Shown one piece after another: positions 9,391 through 19,298 of a DNA stretch of 64,000 bases. This DNA comes from Sulfurimonas sp. (GTDB taxonomy: Bacteria > Campylobacterota > Campylobacteria > Campylobacterales > Sulfurimonadaceae): NCBI GenBank assembly GCA_028687935.1, contig JAQTZE010000001.1:62001-126000 (forward strand). The letters are read 5' to 3'. Both the position numbers and the translations under genes were made by a program. A model generated the notes under the pieces. The model ran no database searches. It saw only the letters and a program-made list of their open reading frames with translations, and was not told the DNA's origin. Position 1 is the first letter of the stretch, and each line of letters begins with the position of its first letter.

Positions 9391-10947
9391 GTCTCTTTGC
9401 GCGTAGGGTTTGAGCGTGAGGAGTCTTGAATCTGTGAGCCCTCGACCTACCGTGAAGTGGTAGAGTGATTGAAATTTATTTGTACGAAGTCCCAAAAGCT
9501 GGTGCATCGCATCATCTAAAAAACATCCTATTCCCGTAGCACTCAGACCAAACGCAGTCGCTTCAAGATAGAGTTGTTGCCCTATCGCTCCGCACTCCCA
9601 ATACATCTCTTTATATCTATGCGGACCGTTTTGAAGCAGATCATCTGCAAAAGAACTCAGCATCCCCAAACTAAAAGCCCCATCACTTGCGATACTTTGA
9701 GTACAAGAGAAAGCTTTTGCATATTCTCTGAGATCTTCATACGAGAGTGCATACAGATTTGTATCTATCTTTTCCCAGAGAAATATTGTTTGCATCGCAT
9801 CTTTAAGTGCATCAAGCTGCGTTTCATTACGAACAAACATATATAATCCTGCTTTTAGCGTTGCTACATCATGGACAAAGATAAAAAGATTGACTGCGTT
9901 TTGTGCACCGTCAAAACTCTCAAGCGTGCTCTGAAGCATAGTAAAAAAACTCTCATAAGAGATATGTGTGTTATGCGCATCCATCACCTGCGCACTGCGG
10001 CGTTTGAGAATGATATCTTTTGCTTCGGCTGAAGGAAGTCGCTTGATAGCAATGTCTTGCGTTTTTTCTCTTTGTCTAGGTGCAGAAAAAGTGGCCTGTT
10101 CTACTTCGCTTATAAGCGGCCATTTTTGATAGTTTGAGGCGATTGCGTTTGCAATAGAGTTGAATTTTTCATCGTTGTAGAGCTGTGTGAAATCCACATC
10201 TGCTTCGTAGTTAGAAGGTGTGATAAGTAGCAACATATCGGCTATCTCATGCTCATTCTCATTAAAACGCAAGGCATCATCAAAGCCAAAGAGTTTTGAG
10301 AGCGCTGCATCATCAATTAGGTTTATATGTCGGTGACTCCAGCCAAGAGTTTTTGCACTTATATGCAAAGCTCTTGCCGCGTGTCCAGCGTCTAGCTGTG
10401 TATAACGAAAAGCTCGCTCGCCATATTTCCATATTTCTCTATAAAGTATGGAGCTTAGTGCCACAAAAAATGAACCTTCAGGAAGGCTTTTCCAAATATC
10501 ACAATCGTAGGTTTTGAGTATCTCTAGCGAATGATTTTTCGGTGCATAGTGAGAGATAGTTGTCTGCTTATTTATACTATTGAGAGGCGGTAAAATGAGA
10601 TAAGCTTCGCTTGGATGTAGGTTACCGCTTGATGCGTTACATCGCAGAGCCCATTCGTTTTGTCCATCTGATTTGATAGCTGCAAGTCCCATAGAGAACT
10701 GCAAAAACTGAGAAATGGAGTCTATCAAAAGTGGAGCGGAGGGCATATCATTTTCAAATATTAAATGATAAGGCGGTGTTGCGTTTTGATCTGCCAAGGG
10801 GAGTGATATTTCCTCGGAGCCCATATAATTTCTGTAGGGATTTGGCTGATTTGCCCAGTCCATGTAGCCTAAAGATCTTGCATATTTTTGTTGCGCGTGT
10901 TTTGTCTCTTCATGGTATTTGAAGATGGTTTGTAAGTTCTTATCCAT
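9388..10947 (-). CDS. SagB/ThcOx-type nitroreductase-fold dehydrogenase
   Basis: Flavin-dependent nitroreductase-fold protein of the SagB type, 519 aa, about twice the size of a single domain. The N-terminal half has CNASSGNLHPSEAYLIL, typical of SagB proteins that bind FMN (about residues 104-120). The C-terminal half has a second nitroreductase domain with ECGAIGQQLYLEATAFGLSA and a closing FTVGRG. SagB proteins oxidise azolines in peptide natural-product pathways, but many standalone members have no known substrate. No cyclodehydratase, precursor peptide or transporter of such a cluster is nearby. It starts with ATG at 10947. Confidence 0.85.
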   Translation of the reverse strand: MDKNLQTIFKYHEETKHAQQKYARSLGYMDWANQPNPYRNYMGSEEISLPLADQNATPPYHLIFENDMPSAPLLIDSISQFLQFSMGLAAIKSDGQNEWALRCNASSGNLHPSEAYLILPPLNSINKQTTISHYAPKNHSLEILKTYDCDIWKSLPEGSFFVALSSILYREIWKYGERAFRYTQLDAGHAARALHISAKTLGWSHRHINLIDDAALSKLFGFDDALRFNENEHEIADMLLLITPSNYEADVDFTQLYNDEKFNSIANAIASNYQKWPLISEVEQATFSAPRQREKTQDIAIKRLPSAEAKDIILKRRSAQVMDAHNTHISYESFFTMLQSTLESFDGAQNAVNLFIFVHDVATLKAGLYMFVRNETQLDALKDAMQTIFLWEKIDTNLYALSYEDLREYAKAFSCTQSIASDGAFSLGMLSSFADDLLQNGPHRYKEMYWECGAIGQQLYLEATAFGLSATGIGCFLDDAMHQLLGLRTNKFQSLYHFTVGRGLTDSRLLTLKPYAQRD

Positions 10948-11041
10948 TTGTGTTTACTCAGCTTTTATAGAGGAAATTTTCGTTAGATTAGCATAGAGTT
11001 CTTGGGATGAGATTAAGTTTATTGTTTGCGAGAGAAGATTA

Positions 11042-11071
11042 ATGTTGTGTGCAGAGTAGGGCACACAACAT
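11042..11071 (-). terminator. Hairpin after the HIT gene
   Basis: TGTTGTGTGC-AGAGTAGG-GCACACAACA forms a 10-bp stem immediately beyond the HIT stop on the minus strand. Only a weak U run follows. Confidence 0.6.
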
Positions 11072-11079
11072 GAGTGTTT

Positions 11080-11436
11080 TTAGAAGTGACCTTGAGGGTC
11101 TGCATCGCTGAAATGTCCCCATCTAAGTTTCGCTCCACCAAGGATATGAAAGTGTAAGTGACCGACTTCTTGACCGCCATTTTCACCAATATTTGTGATG
11201 ACTCTGTAGCCGCTTTTATCGATATGAACCTCTTTAGCAACATTTTGAATGAAGTGTGTCATCTTCTGCATCATATCACCACTCACTTGATCAAAACTAT
11301 CCACATGAACTTTTGGAATTGCCAAAATATGCACGGGAGCTTTTGGATTTATATCATGAAAAGCAATGAAATTTTCATCCTCTAGGATGATATTTGAAGG
11401 TATTTCTTTATTTACAATTTTACAAAATAAGCACAT
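11080..11436 (-). CDS. HIT-family nucleotide hydrolase (HinT-like)
   Basis: 118-aa histidine-triad protein. The triad HLHFHILGG is at about residues 96-104, and the N-terminal CLFCKIVNKEIPSNII, with a CxxC pair, is typical of HinT/PKCI members. HinT enzymes hydrolyse purine nucleotide phosphoramidates such as AMP-lysine. The gene is transcribed divergently from pheS, with about 135 bp between them, and ends before a hairpin. Confidence 0.92.
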   Translation of the reverse strand: MCLFCKIVNKEIPSNIILEDENFIAFHDINPKAPVHILAIPKVHVDSFDQVSGDMMQKMTHFIQNVAKEVHIDKSGYRVITNIGENGGQEVGHLHFHILGGAKLRWGHFSDADPQGHF

Positions 11437-11571
11437 TATTATTTTCCTTTATCTCTATCTGTTTTTTGATTATAGCATATAAAATTTTAAGCTAGTGTAC
11501 GTAATGAAGCTGTATCTAAAATATATTTGACTATAATCCAAAATTAATTTTTACAACTATGGAGACTCTAT

Positions 11572-12564
11572 TTGAAAGAGTGGTATGACGCAATAAAAGA
11601 AGCACAGAGTGTAGAAAAACTCGAAGATATTCGTATCTCTGTGTTTGGAAAAAAGGGTGTTTTGGCAGATGCATTTGCCGGAATGAAAAATGCCCCGGAC
11701 AATGAAAAGTCACAAATAGCAAAAGAGTTAAATACTCATAAAAATGAGCTCATGAATGAGTTTACAGCTAAGAAAATAATCCTACAAACTTTAGAGTTAC
11801 AAGAAGCGATGAAAGCTGAAGCCATTGATGTCTCTTTATATGGTACATCATCTGAAGCAGGCGCACTTCACCCTGTAATGCAGACGATGGATAGAATCGT
11901 AGAGTATTTCTCTTCTATGAACTTTGCTGTAAAAACAGGGACAATGGTTGAAGATGATTTTAATAACTTCGAAGCACTCAACCTTCCAAAGTACCATCCT
12001 GCGCGTGATATGCAAGATACATTTTATTTTAAAGATGAGATGCTTCTTCGTACGCATACTTCACCTGTTCAGATACGCACGATGATGCAGACAAAACCGC
12101 CTATCCGCATGATAGCTCCTGGTGCTGTCTTTAGACGTGATTATGATATCACGCATACGCCGATGTTTCATCAGGTTGAAGGACTTGTTGTAGATGAGGA
12201 AGGCAAAGTCTCTTTTGCAAATCTCAAGTATATTTTAGAAGATTTTTTGAAGTATATGTTTGGCGAAGTAGAGGTACGTTTTCGCCCTTCATTTTTCCCT
12301 TTTACAGAGCCTTCTGCTGAAGTAGATATCTCTTGCGTTTTTTGTAAAGGAAAAGGATGTCGCGTTTGTTCACAAACTGGCTGGCTAGAAGTTCTTGGCT
12401 GTGGTATCGTCGATCCAAATGTTTTTAAAGCCGTAAAATACAAAAATGTAAGTGGTTACGCTTTTGGACTTGGTGTGGAGCGTTTTGCAATGCTTATTCA
12501 TCAAATCGGAGACCTTCGCTCATTATTTGAGGGAGATATTAAGTTACTGGAGCAGTTTCAATGA
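11572..12564 (+). CDS. pheS: Phenylalanyl-tRNA synthetase alpha subunit
   Basis: Catalytic subunit of the alpha2beta2 enzyme that charges tRNA-Phe. It has 330 aa. Class II features seen are [18 protein letters not shown] (motif 2), [12 protein letters not shown] and the motif 3 region [17 protein letters not shown] cysteine cluster ([12 protein letters not shown]) found in many PheS proteins is at about residues 256-267. The start is TTG at 11572, placed 7 bases after GGAG (11561-11564); the nearby ATG at 11559 is out of frame. The coding region overlaps pheT by 4 bases (ATGA). Confidence 0.97.
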   Translation: MKEWYDAIKEAQSVEKLEDIRISVFGKKGVLADAFAGMKNAPDNEKSQIAKELNTHKNELMNEFTAKKIILQTLELQEAMKAEAIDVSLYGTSSEAGALHPVMQTMDRIVEYFSSMNFAVKTGTMVEDDFNNFEALNLPKYHPARDMQDTFYFKDEMLLRTHTSPVQIRTMMQTKPPIRMIAPGAVFRRDYDITHTPMFHQVEGLVVDEEGKVSFANLKYILEDFLKYMFGEVEVRFRPSFFPFTEPSAEVDISCVFCKGKGCRVCSQTGWLEVLGCGIVDPNVFKAVKYKNVSGYAFGLGVERFAMLIHQIGDLRSLFEGDIKLLEQFQ

Positions 12565-14891
12565 TCGTAACAAAAACTTGGCTAAACGAGTGGATAGACC
12601 TTGAAGATATCAAAACAGAGACGCTATGCAAGACACTTAATTCGATAGGTCTTGAAGTAGACTCTCTGCAAAGTTATAAAATTCCTGAGAAGATAGTTTT
12701 TGGACATGTTTTAGAATGCCAAAGACATCCTGATGCAGAAAAACTTAATGTATGTAAAGTAGATATAGGTTCAGAAATAGTGCAAATAGTTTGTGGTGCT
12801 TCAAATGTACGTGCTGGACTTGATGTTATTGTCGCTACTCTTGGTGCTGTGATGCCAGAGGGTCTTGTTATCAAGCCTGTTGTTTTACGTGGTGTAGATA
12901 GTCATGGTATGATCTGTTCATCAAGTGAAATCGGACTCGGTAAGGTTTCTGAGGGAATTATGGAACTTGATGAGAGCATCGGTGAGTATACTTTAGGCCA
13001 AGAAGTTGCTTCTCATCCTCTTTTTTGTGATGATGTGATAGAGATCGAACTTACAGCCAATAGAGGTGATTGTCTCTCACTTCGAGGTGTAGCACGTGAT
13101 TTAAGTGCTGCATACGATAGACCTATCAAAGAGTACAACCGTGTAGATAATGATGATAAACGCGGTATTGGAAGAATTTTAAGTATTTCGCACGATAAAG
13201 ACTATAATATTAATCTTCGCTATAAAGCGGTTGATCTAAAAACTTTGAAACTCCCATTTCTTATTAAACTGAGACTTGCACAAATCGGTGAGAGTGCAGG
13301 AAGTGATCTAGAGGCGGTTATTTCCTATGCTACACACAGTAGTGGGGTTATTTTACGTGCCTATGATTACAATTTCTTCGCTAGTAGTACAAAAGGGATG
13401 GCTAAAATCCACCTTAGTGAAGATGAGAACGGATATGCACATATAAAAGGAGAACAAAAAGCTTCGATTATTGGTGTAAATCAAGAAGAGAGCTCAAAGT
13501 TTATTGCCAAAGAGGGCATTGTTCTTATAGAAGCGAGTTATATCCCACCTGATTTTATTTCCAAACAAATGGCAGAGCATAAAGTTCCTGCAGGAACAAT
13601 GTTTTATAAGACTTCACGCGGAAGTGAGCCTGAACTTGAGGGTGGATTACTCTATTCACTTGATCTCTTAGAAGCAAACTCAGGTTCATCTGTTTTTGGT
13701 GGAACGATAGAGTATGAAAACTCTTACAAAGAGAAAATAGTCATTGTTAGCAAACAAGAGATAGATGATCTGATAGGTGCGAAGATAGATAAGGTTGTCA
13801 TCAGTAAAATACTTACAAATCTTGGGTTTAATATCTCAAAATCTTCAACAGATAATTTTGTTATCTCTGTGCCTCAGTTTCGTCATGATATTGTGAATAA
13901 ACAAGATATTGTTGAAGAGATTGTGCGTTTAGTCGGAATTGACAATATCCCTTCAAAAGCTTTTATCTTTAGTGAAAAAAACAGACTAGAGAATGATTAT
14001 TTTGATTATAAAAAACGCACTGTTTTTCGACATAGAGCTGCGCAAAGTGGCTTTTTTGAGAGTGTTCATTTTGTTTTTGATGAGAAAAAAGTCTTACAAG
14101 AGTATGGTTTTGAGACAACTCTAGAAGAGCTTGAGCTCTTAAATCCTATTGTAAATACACTTGATACTTTAAGACCGACACTTTTAACTGGACTTCTTAA
14201 AGCAGCTTCTCAAAACGCTAAAAATGGGTACTCTTGTGTGAAGCTTTTTGAAGTAGGTTCTGTTTTTTCTCCTACAAGAGCAGAATCACTGAAAATAGCT
14301 CTCTTACACTCTGGAGACAAAGAGCGTGATGCTCTTGCAAACGCAGGAAAACCTAAAAAGATGGACTTTGGTGCTTTTGTTCAAAAAGTAGCAGATGTAA
14401 TCGGCGGTTTTGAACTACAAGAGTATCAGACGACACACACGCTTTCACACCCTTTTCAATCTGCTAAAGTTATAGTAGGTGGTGAAGTGATCGGTGAACT
14501 CTTTAGAGTCCATCCTGATGTGGAAAAAAGTTACGATTTAGATGAGACATATGTTTGTGAATTAGATTTTGAAAAAATTGCTCATACACTCAAAGTAGCA
14601 AACAAAAGCTCTAAGTATCAGACTTCTTTTAGAGATCTCAGTGTCATTATGCCTCAAAATATGCCATATGAGAAAGTGAAACAAGCGATAGAACTCTCTG
14701 CAAGCGATGAGATCATCAGATTCTATCCTGTAGATAGATACAGCGACAGTGCATTGGGTGAGAATATGAGTCTAACGCTGCGTTTTGTTCTGCAGTCACA
14801 TGAGAAAACACTTGAAGAAGAGGATATCACTTCGTCAATGAATAAGATACTAGAGAGATTAAACACACACTTGGGAATCGGCTTGAGATGA
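12561..14891 (+). CDS. pheT: Phenylalanyl-tRNA synthetase beta subunit
   Basis: Beta subunit with tRNA-binding and editing roles, 776 aa. The domain order is as expected: N-terminal OB/EMAP-type tRNA-binding domain (about 40-150, [19 protein letters not shown]), a B3/B4 editing region (about 210-390), the B5 domain, the catalytic-like fold and the C-terminal ferredoxin-like anticodon domain (FRDLSVIMP). The B3/B4 region looks divergent, with a poorly conserved stretch around residues 205-330. It is translationally coupled to pheS upstream and aroA downstream by 4-base ATGA overlaps. Confidence 0.96.
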   Translation: MIVTKTWLNEWIDLEDIKTETLCKTLNSIGLEVDSLQSYKIPEKIVFGHVLECQRHPDAEKLNVCKVDIGSEIVQIVCGASNVRAGLDVIVATLGAVMPEGLVIKPVVLRGVDSHGMICSSSEIGLGKVSEGIMELDESIGEYTLGQEVASHPLFCDDVIEIELTANRGDCLSLRGVARDLSAAYDRPIKEYNRVDNDDKRGIGRILSISHDKDYNINLRYKAVDLKTLKLPFLIKLRLAQIGESAGSDLEAVISYATHSSGVILRAYDYNFFASSTKGMAKIHLSEDENGYAHIKGEQKASIIGVNQEESSKFIAKEGIVLIEASYIPPDFISKQMAEHKVPAGTMFYKTSRGSEPELEGGLLYSLDLLEANSGSSVFGGTIEYENSYKEKIVIVSKQEIDDLIGAKIDKVVISKILTNLGFNISKSSTDNFVISVPQFRHDIVNKQDIVEEIVRLVGIDNIPSKAFIFSEKNRLENDYFDYKKRTVFRHRAAQSGFFESVHFVFDEKKVLQEYGFETTLEELELLNPIVNTLDTLRPTLLTGLLKAASQNAKNGYSCVKLFEVGSVFSPTRAESLKIALLHSGDKERDALANAGKPKKMDFGAFVQKVADVIGGFELQEYQTTHTLSHPFQSAKVIVGGEVIGELFRVHPDVEKSYDLDETYVCELDFEKIAHTLKVANKSSKYQTSFRDLSVIMPQNMPYEKVKQAIELSASDEIIRFYPVDRYSDSALGENMSLTLRFVLQSHEKTLEEEDITSSMNKILERLNTHLGIGLR

Positions 14892-16168
14892 GTAGAGTAG
14901 TCGTTATTCCATGTGAGGGATTTACTCTCAATATTTCTGAAATTGCACCTGATAAATCCATTTCACATCGTTCTGTGATGTTTGCGATGCTAGCAGAAGG
15001 AACGAGTGAAATCACAAACTTTCTGCGCGCTGAAGATACTTTAAACTCTTTAAATATTGTCAAAAATCTTGGCGCTAGAGTTGTAGATGACGGTGTGACA
15101 ATTAAAATCTCTTCTGAAGGGATCAAAGAGAGCAGCGAGATACTTGATTGTGGTAATTCAGGAACTGGGATGCGACTCTTTTGCGGACTTTTAAGTTCTG
15201 CAGAGGGACATTTTGTCCTCACTGGAGATGAATATCTTCGCCGTCGTCCTATGAAAAGAGTGACAGCACCACTTCGTAATATCGGAGCAAAACTTGATGG
15301 CAGAAACGATGGAGATTTAGCACCGCTGAGTATTCGAGGTGCTTCACTTCAGGCATTTAACTATGAGAGTAAAATTGCTTCAGCTCAAGTCAAGAGCGCG
15401 ATGATTCTAGCTGCACTTAGGGCGGATGGTATTTGTACCTACACAGAACCGGAACTCTCACGTGATCATACAGAGCGAATGCTCAAAGGTATGGGAGCAG
15501 AGATTAGTGTAGATGGTCTCAAGACGACAATTACACCTATGAAAAAACTTTTATCACCTTTAAAAATACGTGTTCCAGCTGATCCCTCAAGTGCATTTTT
15601 CTTTGCAGTTGCAGCGGCTATTACACCAAACGCAAGTATCATACTTGAAGGTGTAACCTTGAATGAGACACGTATAGAAGCATTTAGGGCACTTGAGCGT
15701 ATGGGTGCGAATATCAAATACGAACAAACAGATGATAAATATGAGCCAATTGGCAATATCCATGTCAAATATGCTCCACTTAAAGCAATAACAGTAGAAG
15801 ATAATATCTCTTGGCTTATTGATGAACTTCCTGTTTTATCTATTGCGTTTGCATGTGCAGATGGTGAGAGTATTATCAAAAACGCAGAAGAGTTACGCGT
15901 CAAAGAATCCGATAGAATCTCTACTGTTGTGAGTGGACTCAGAGCCTGTGGCATTGAAGTAGATGAATATGAAGATGGATACAAAGTCAAAGGCGGTGTT
16001 TTAAAAGCTGCAAAAGTGGATAGTCATGGTGATCACAGAATCGCTATGAGTTTTATCATTGCAGGTCTTCGTTGTGGGATGGAAGTAAGTGACCTTGATT
16101 GTATCAATACATCTTTTCCAAACTTTTTTGAACTACTGCAAAAAATTACCAAAGTAGAATTTAAGTAA
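14888..16168 (+). CDS. aroA: 3-phosphoshikimate 1-carboxyvinyltransferase (EPSP synthase)
   Basis: Transfers the enolpyruvyl group of PEP to shikimate-3-phosphate in aromatic amino-acid synthesis. It has 426 aa. Visible family blocks are DKSISHRSVMFAMLAEGTS near the N-terminus, LDCGNSGTGMRL (about 84-95), DEYLRRRPM, DPSSAFFF, and the C-terminal RVKESDRIS and HGDHRIAMS. It starts inside the last 4 bases of pheT. Downstream is a long imperfect hairpin before ispH. Confidence 0.97.
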   Translation: MSRVVVIPCEGFTLNISEIAPDKSISHRSVMFAMLAEGTSEITNFLRAEDTLNSLNIVKNLGARVVDDGVTIKISSEGIKESSEILDCGNSGTGMRLFCGLLSSAEGHFVLTGDEYLRRRPMKRVTAPLRNIGAKLDGRNDGDLAPLSIRGASLQAFNYESKIASAQVKSAMILAALRADGICTYTEPELSRDHTERMLKGMGAEISVDGLKTTITPMKKLLSPLKIRVPADPSSAFFFAVAAAITPNASIILEGVTLNETRIEAFRALERMGANIKYEQTDDKYEPIGNIHVKYAPLKAITVEDNISWLIDELPVLSIAFACADGESIIKNAEELRVKESDRISTVVSGLRACGIEVDEYEDGYKVKGGVLKAAKVDSHGDHRIAMSFIIAGLRCGMEVSDLDCINTSFPNFFELLQKITKVEFK

Positions 16169-16212
16169 TTTTCCTCTATAAGTGTTGAAAAATTCACTTA
16201 TAAAATGGAAAA
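16169..16212 (+). terminator. Extended inverted repeat between aroA and ispH
   Basis: Inner stem TATAAGTG (16177-16184) with CACTTATA (16195-16202), and outer arms TTTTCC (16169-16174) with GGAAAA (16207-16212). It fills the whole 50-bp gap and its right arm carries the region where the ispH ribosome site must lie, so it could attenuate or regulate ispH rather than simply terminate. Confidence 0.55.
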
Positions 16213-16218
16213 TATATT

Positions 16219-17049
16219 ATGAAGATCGAGCTAGCAGAAAATTATGGCTTTTGTTTTGGAGTCAAACGCGCTATTAAAATAGCTGAAGAGAACAAAAATG
16301 CTTCGACCTATGGTCCTCTTATCCATAACGCTAAAGAGATAGCACGTTTAGAAAAAGACTTTAAAGTAGGTCTCACTGATGACTACACTACCTTTAAAGC
16401 TGGAGATAAAGCTATAGTTCGAACTCACGGTATTCCAAAACTTGAACTTGAAGCGCTACAAAATAATGGTGTGGATGTCGTTGATGCTACTTGCCCTTAT
16501 GTGACAAAACCCCAGCAGATTTGTCAAGAGATGAGTGAAGCAGGATATGAGGTCCTTATCTTTGGGGATGAGGAACATCCAGAAATCAAAGGTGTCAAGA
16601 GTTATGCTACAAATGGGGCAAAAGTTGTTACATCTGTAGCGGAGGTCAAAAAACTTAAACTTGGCGAGAGAATAGCAATGGTTGCGCAAACGACAAGAAA
16701 AGTAGATGATTATATGGCAATAGTAAACTATCTTATTCCAAGACATAAAGAAGTAAGAGTTTTTAATACTATCTGCAACGCTACGTTTGAAAATCAAGTT
16801 GCAATACGTGACCTCTCAGAACATGCAGATGTTATGATTATAATAGGTGGGAAAAATTCATCCAATACAAAACAGCTTTTTAGCATCGCAAAAGAGCAGT
16901 GTTGGGATAGTTATCTTATTGAAGATGAGCAAGAAATTGATTTTGCTTGGTTTGATAATAAAGAGTTTTGCGGTATCAGTGCAGGTGCTTCTACGCCTGA
17001 CTGGATTATCAAAAATGTCATAAACGCAATAGAAGAGAAAACAAAATAA
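16219..17049 (+). CDS. ispH: 4-hydroxy-3-methylbut-2-enyl diphosphate reductase
   Basis: Iron-sulfur enzyme making IPP and DMAPP at the end of the MEP isoprenoid pathway. It has 276 aa. The three cluster cysteines are visible in NYGFCFGVKRA, DATCPYV and FNTICNAT, with conserved AQTT, the histidine in RTHG and the C-terminal GASTPDW. The aroA-ispH-rpsA order is one I associate with Campylobacterota. Confidence 0.97.
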   Translation: MKIELAENYGFCFGVKRAIKIAEENKNASTYGPLIHNAKEIARLEKDFKVGLTDDYTTFKAGDKAIVRTHGIPKLELEALQNNGVDVVDATCPYVTKPQQICQEMSEAGYEVLIFGDEEHPEIKGVKSYATNGAKVVTSVAEVKKLKLGERIAMVAQTTRKVDDYMAIVNYLIPRHKEVRVFNTICNATFENQVAIRDLSEHADVMIIIGGKNSSNTKQLFSIAKEQCWDSYLIEDEQEIDFAWFDNKEFCGISAGASTPDWIIKNVINAIEEKTK

Positions 17050-17111
17050 TAGAAAGTTTTTATGTTTATGAGAACTTTTACCTATATTTAATAGAAATAT
17101 AATCATATCTT

Positions 17112-17120
17112 TGGTACAAT
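17112..17120 (+). promoter_or_regulatory. Candidate extended -10 promoter for rpsA
   Basis: TTGGTACAAT contains a TG-N-TACAAT extended -10 shape 34 bases before the rpsA start in the 104-bp ispH-rpsA gap. It is a consensus match only. Confidence 0.4.
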
Positions 17121-17153
17121 CACGGCAATTTTTATGTAACAAGAGGATAGGTA

Positions 17154-18809
17154 ATGGCGTTCGATAACGAATCATTTGAAGAAGAAGAAAGTTTTGCAGA
17201 GATGTTCGCTGCAAGCGAAAAAAAGCAAGAAACAAGTCGCATCGTAGAGGGTCAGATAGTTGAGATCCAAGAAGATGAAAATAGAGCACTCGTTGGTGTT
17301 GGTGATAAGCTAGAGGGTATCCTTAGTTTAGACGAAATCAGTGAAGACGGTGTGTTGAAGTTTGGTGCGGGTGATAAAATCAAAGTTATGATCATGGGAT
17401 ACTATAATGAGCGTCCTAAGATTTCATACAAAAAAGTTTTAGAGCAACAAAAAACTATTGACTTTATTGATGCAAATAAAGAAAACTTTGAAGATGTAAT
17501 TATCGAAGGTACGATTACTAAGAAAAACCGTGGTGGCTATGTAGTAGAAGCTGACGATGTTGTTTTCTTTATGCCTCGTTCATTAGCAGCATTCAAAGAC
17601 AACGAAGAGGTAGTTGGTCGTAAGATTAAAGCTCAAGTTGTTAAAATTGATGAAGGTGAAAACTCTATCATCGTTTCTCGTCGTAAACTCTTTAACGAAG
17701 AGAGAAAAAAGAAAAAAGAGATTATTGATCAATTGATGGCTGATGATACAGTTGTTGAAGGTGTTATCAAAAAAATCACTAGCTACGGTATGTTTGTAGA
17801 TGTTGGTGGTGTTGATGGTTTAGTTCACTACAACGAAATCAGCTACAAAGGTCCTGTAAATCCTTCAAAACTTTACAAAGATGGTGATGTAGTTGCTGTA
17901 AAAGCAATCGCATACGATAAAGATAAGCGTCATCTTTCTCTTTCAATCAAAGCTGTAAACACTGACCCTTGGGCAGAGGTTGAGTCTGAATTGGATGAAG
18001 GTGATACAATTACTGTAACAGTTTCAAATATTGAAGCATACGGTGTATTTGTTGATCTAGGTAACGATATCGAAGGTTTCTTACATATCTCTGAAATTTC
18101 ATGGGACAAAAATGTTAAAAATCCTGGTGATTATTTAACTGTTGGTCAAGAAATTGATGTTGAAGTTATTGAAATAAATTCTAAAACGCATAAACTTCGT
18201 GTTTCATTGAAAAAACTTTTGGCAAAACCATTTGATGATTTTATGAAAAACTTTAAAGAAGGTGATGTTGTAACTGGAACTGTTACATCATTGACTGATT
18301 TTGGTGCATTCGTACGTATCTCTGGGGTAGAAGGTCTTTTACATAACCAAGATGTTTCTTGGGACAAAAATGTAAAATGTAAAGACATCTTAAAAACTGG
18401 TGATGAAGTAGAAGTGAAAATTGCAAAAATAAATGAAGAAGATCAAAAGATATCTTTAAATCGTAAAACTCTTTTAGAGAGCCCAATCGATACTTTTGCA
18501 GCGACACACAAAGCAAACTCAGTTGTAACAGGTACTATCCGTGACATTAAAGAGTTTGGTGTATTCGTATCTTTAGAGGATGGTGTTGATGCACTTATCC
18601 GTGATGAAGATCTATCCCCACTTGTAAAAGAAGAGTTAACAGTTGGTCAAGAGATTGAAGCTGCTATCGCTATCATTGATACAAAAAGAGATAGAATCCG
18701 TTTATCTGTGAAAAAATTAGACTATATCAAAAACCAAGCGATGCTTGAAGAGATAAATGATAATGAATCACACTCTTTAGGTGATCTAATCAAAGATAAA
18801 TTTAAGTAA
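17154..18809 (+). CDS. rpsA: 30S ribosomal protein S1
   Basis: RNA-binding ribosomal protein that brings mRNA to the 30S subunit. It has 551 aa. Six S1 (OB-fold) domains can be picked out, beginning near residues 31, 107, 194, 280, 365 and 452; the later ones show the classic pattern such as YGVFVDLGNDIEGFLHISE and WDKNVKNP. The N-terminus is very acidic (FEEEESFAEMF). AAGAGGATAGGT upstream supports the ATG at 17154. The AAACGCA motif is nearly absent here: one copy in 1.66 kb. Confidence 0.95.
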   Translation: MAFDNESFEEEESFAEMFAASEKKQETSRIVEGQIVEIQEDENRALVGVGDKLEGILSLDEISEDGVLKFGAGDKIKVMIMGYYNERPKISYKKVLEQQKTIDFIDANKENFEDVIIEGTITKKNRGGYVVEADDVVFFMPRSLAAFKDNEEVVGRKIKAQVVKIDEGENSIIVSRRKLFNEERKKKKEIIDQLMADDTVVEGVIKKITSYGMFVDVGGVDGLVHYNEISYKGPVNPSKLYKDGDVVAVKAIAYDKDKRHLSLSIKAVNTDPWAEVESELDEGDTITVTVSNIEAYGVFVDLGNDIEGFLHISEISWDKNVKNPGDYLTVGQEIDVEVIEINSKTHKLRVSLKKLLAKPFDDFMKNFKEGDVVTGTVTSLTDFGAFVRISGVEGLLHNQDVSWDKNVKCKDILKTGDEVEVKIAKINEEDQKISLNRKTLLESPIDTFAATHKANSVVTGTIRDIKEFGVFVSLEDGVDALIRDEDLSPLVKEELTVGQEIEAAIAIIDTKRDRIRLSVKKLDYIKNQAMLEEINDNESHSLGDLIKDKFK

Positions 18810-18817
18810 TCTTTGAA

Positions 18818-19294
18818 ATGCAAAAGATGCTAAGATGGTTTATTCCACTGCTTGCAGTTGGGGTAGCCATTTTTATCCTCTTTTTTTTAATATCAATTAA
18901 CTCTGTACAAGAGCAAAAAGAATCACAACCCCTGACGCTCTCAAATGAAGTTATTTCAACAAAAACAAAAGATGTTTGGCTGAATCATTTTTCACAAACG
19001 CAAAAACTGGGATATTTTTATCCTGTTAATGAAGTCTATGTCACAGTAGATCTCAACGAAAAAATAATTAATGTTATCACTTATGAACTCTCGGCTGCTC
19101 TTTTGGATCCGTATCAGCTTTTTTGTCTAAAAGAAGAACTACGAAGACATGCTCTGAGATACTATTTAAAAAAAGAAAAAGAAAATATAACATTACTTAT
19201 TTATTCACAAGATGTAAATAAATTAAATGCTCTAGTAAAAGTACTAAAAAACTATCAAATTTCGGCGACTATAAAGCCATATAAAGAAGGATAA
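18818..19294 (+). CDS. Single-pass membrane protein of unknown function
   Basis: 158 aa, not recognised. One strong N-terminal transmembrane segment (about residues 5-26, WFIPLLAVGVAIFILFFLI) is followed by a polar domain of about 130 residues with no cysteines except one in the LFCLKEELRRH stretch. It lies 8 bases after rpsA and 4 bases before serA, so it is co-transcribed with both. The predicted form is an inner-membrane anchor with a periplasmic or cytoplasmic domain. Confidence 0.7.
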   Translation: MQKMLRWFIPLLAVGVAIFILFFLISINSVQEQKESQPLTLSNEVISTKTKDVWLNHFSQTQKLGYFYPVNEVYVTVDLNEKIINVITYELSAALLDPYQLFCLKEELRRHALRYYLKKEKENITLLIYSQDVNKLNALVKVLKNYQISATIKPYKEG

Positions 19295-19298
19295 AAAA

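Noticed and set aside
15466..15990. 174-aa minus-strand open frame
   Set aside because: Antisense to aroA, serine-rich low-complexity translation without family features.
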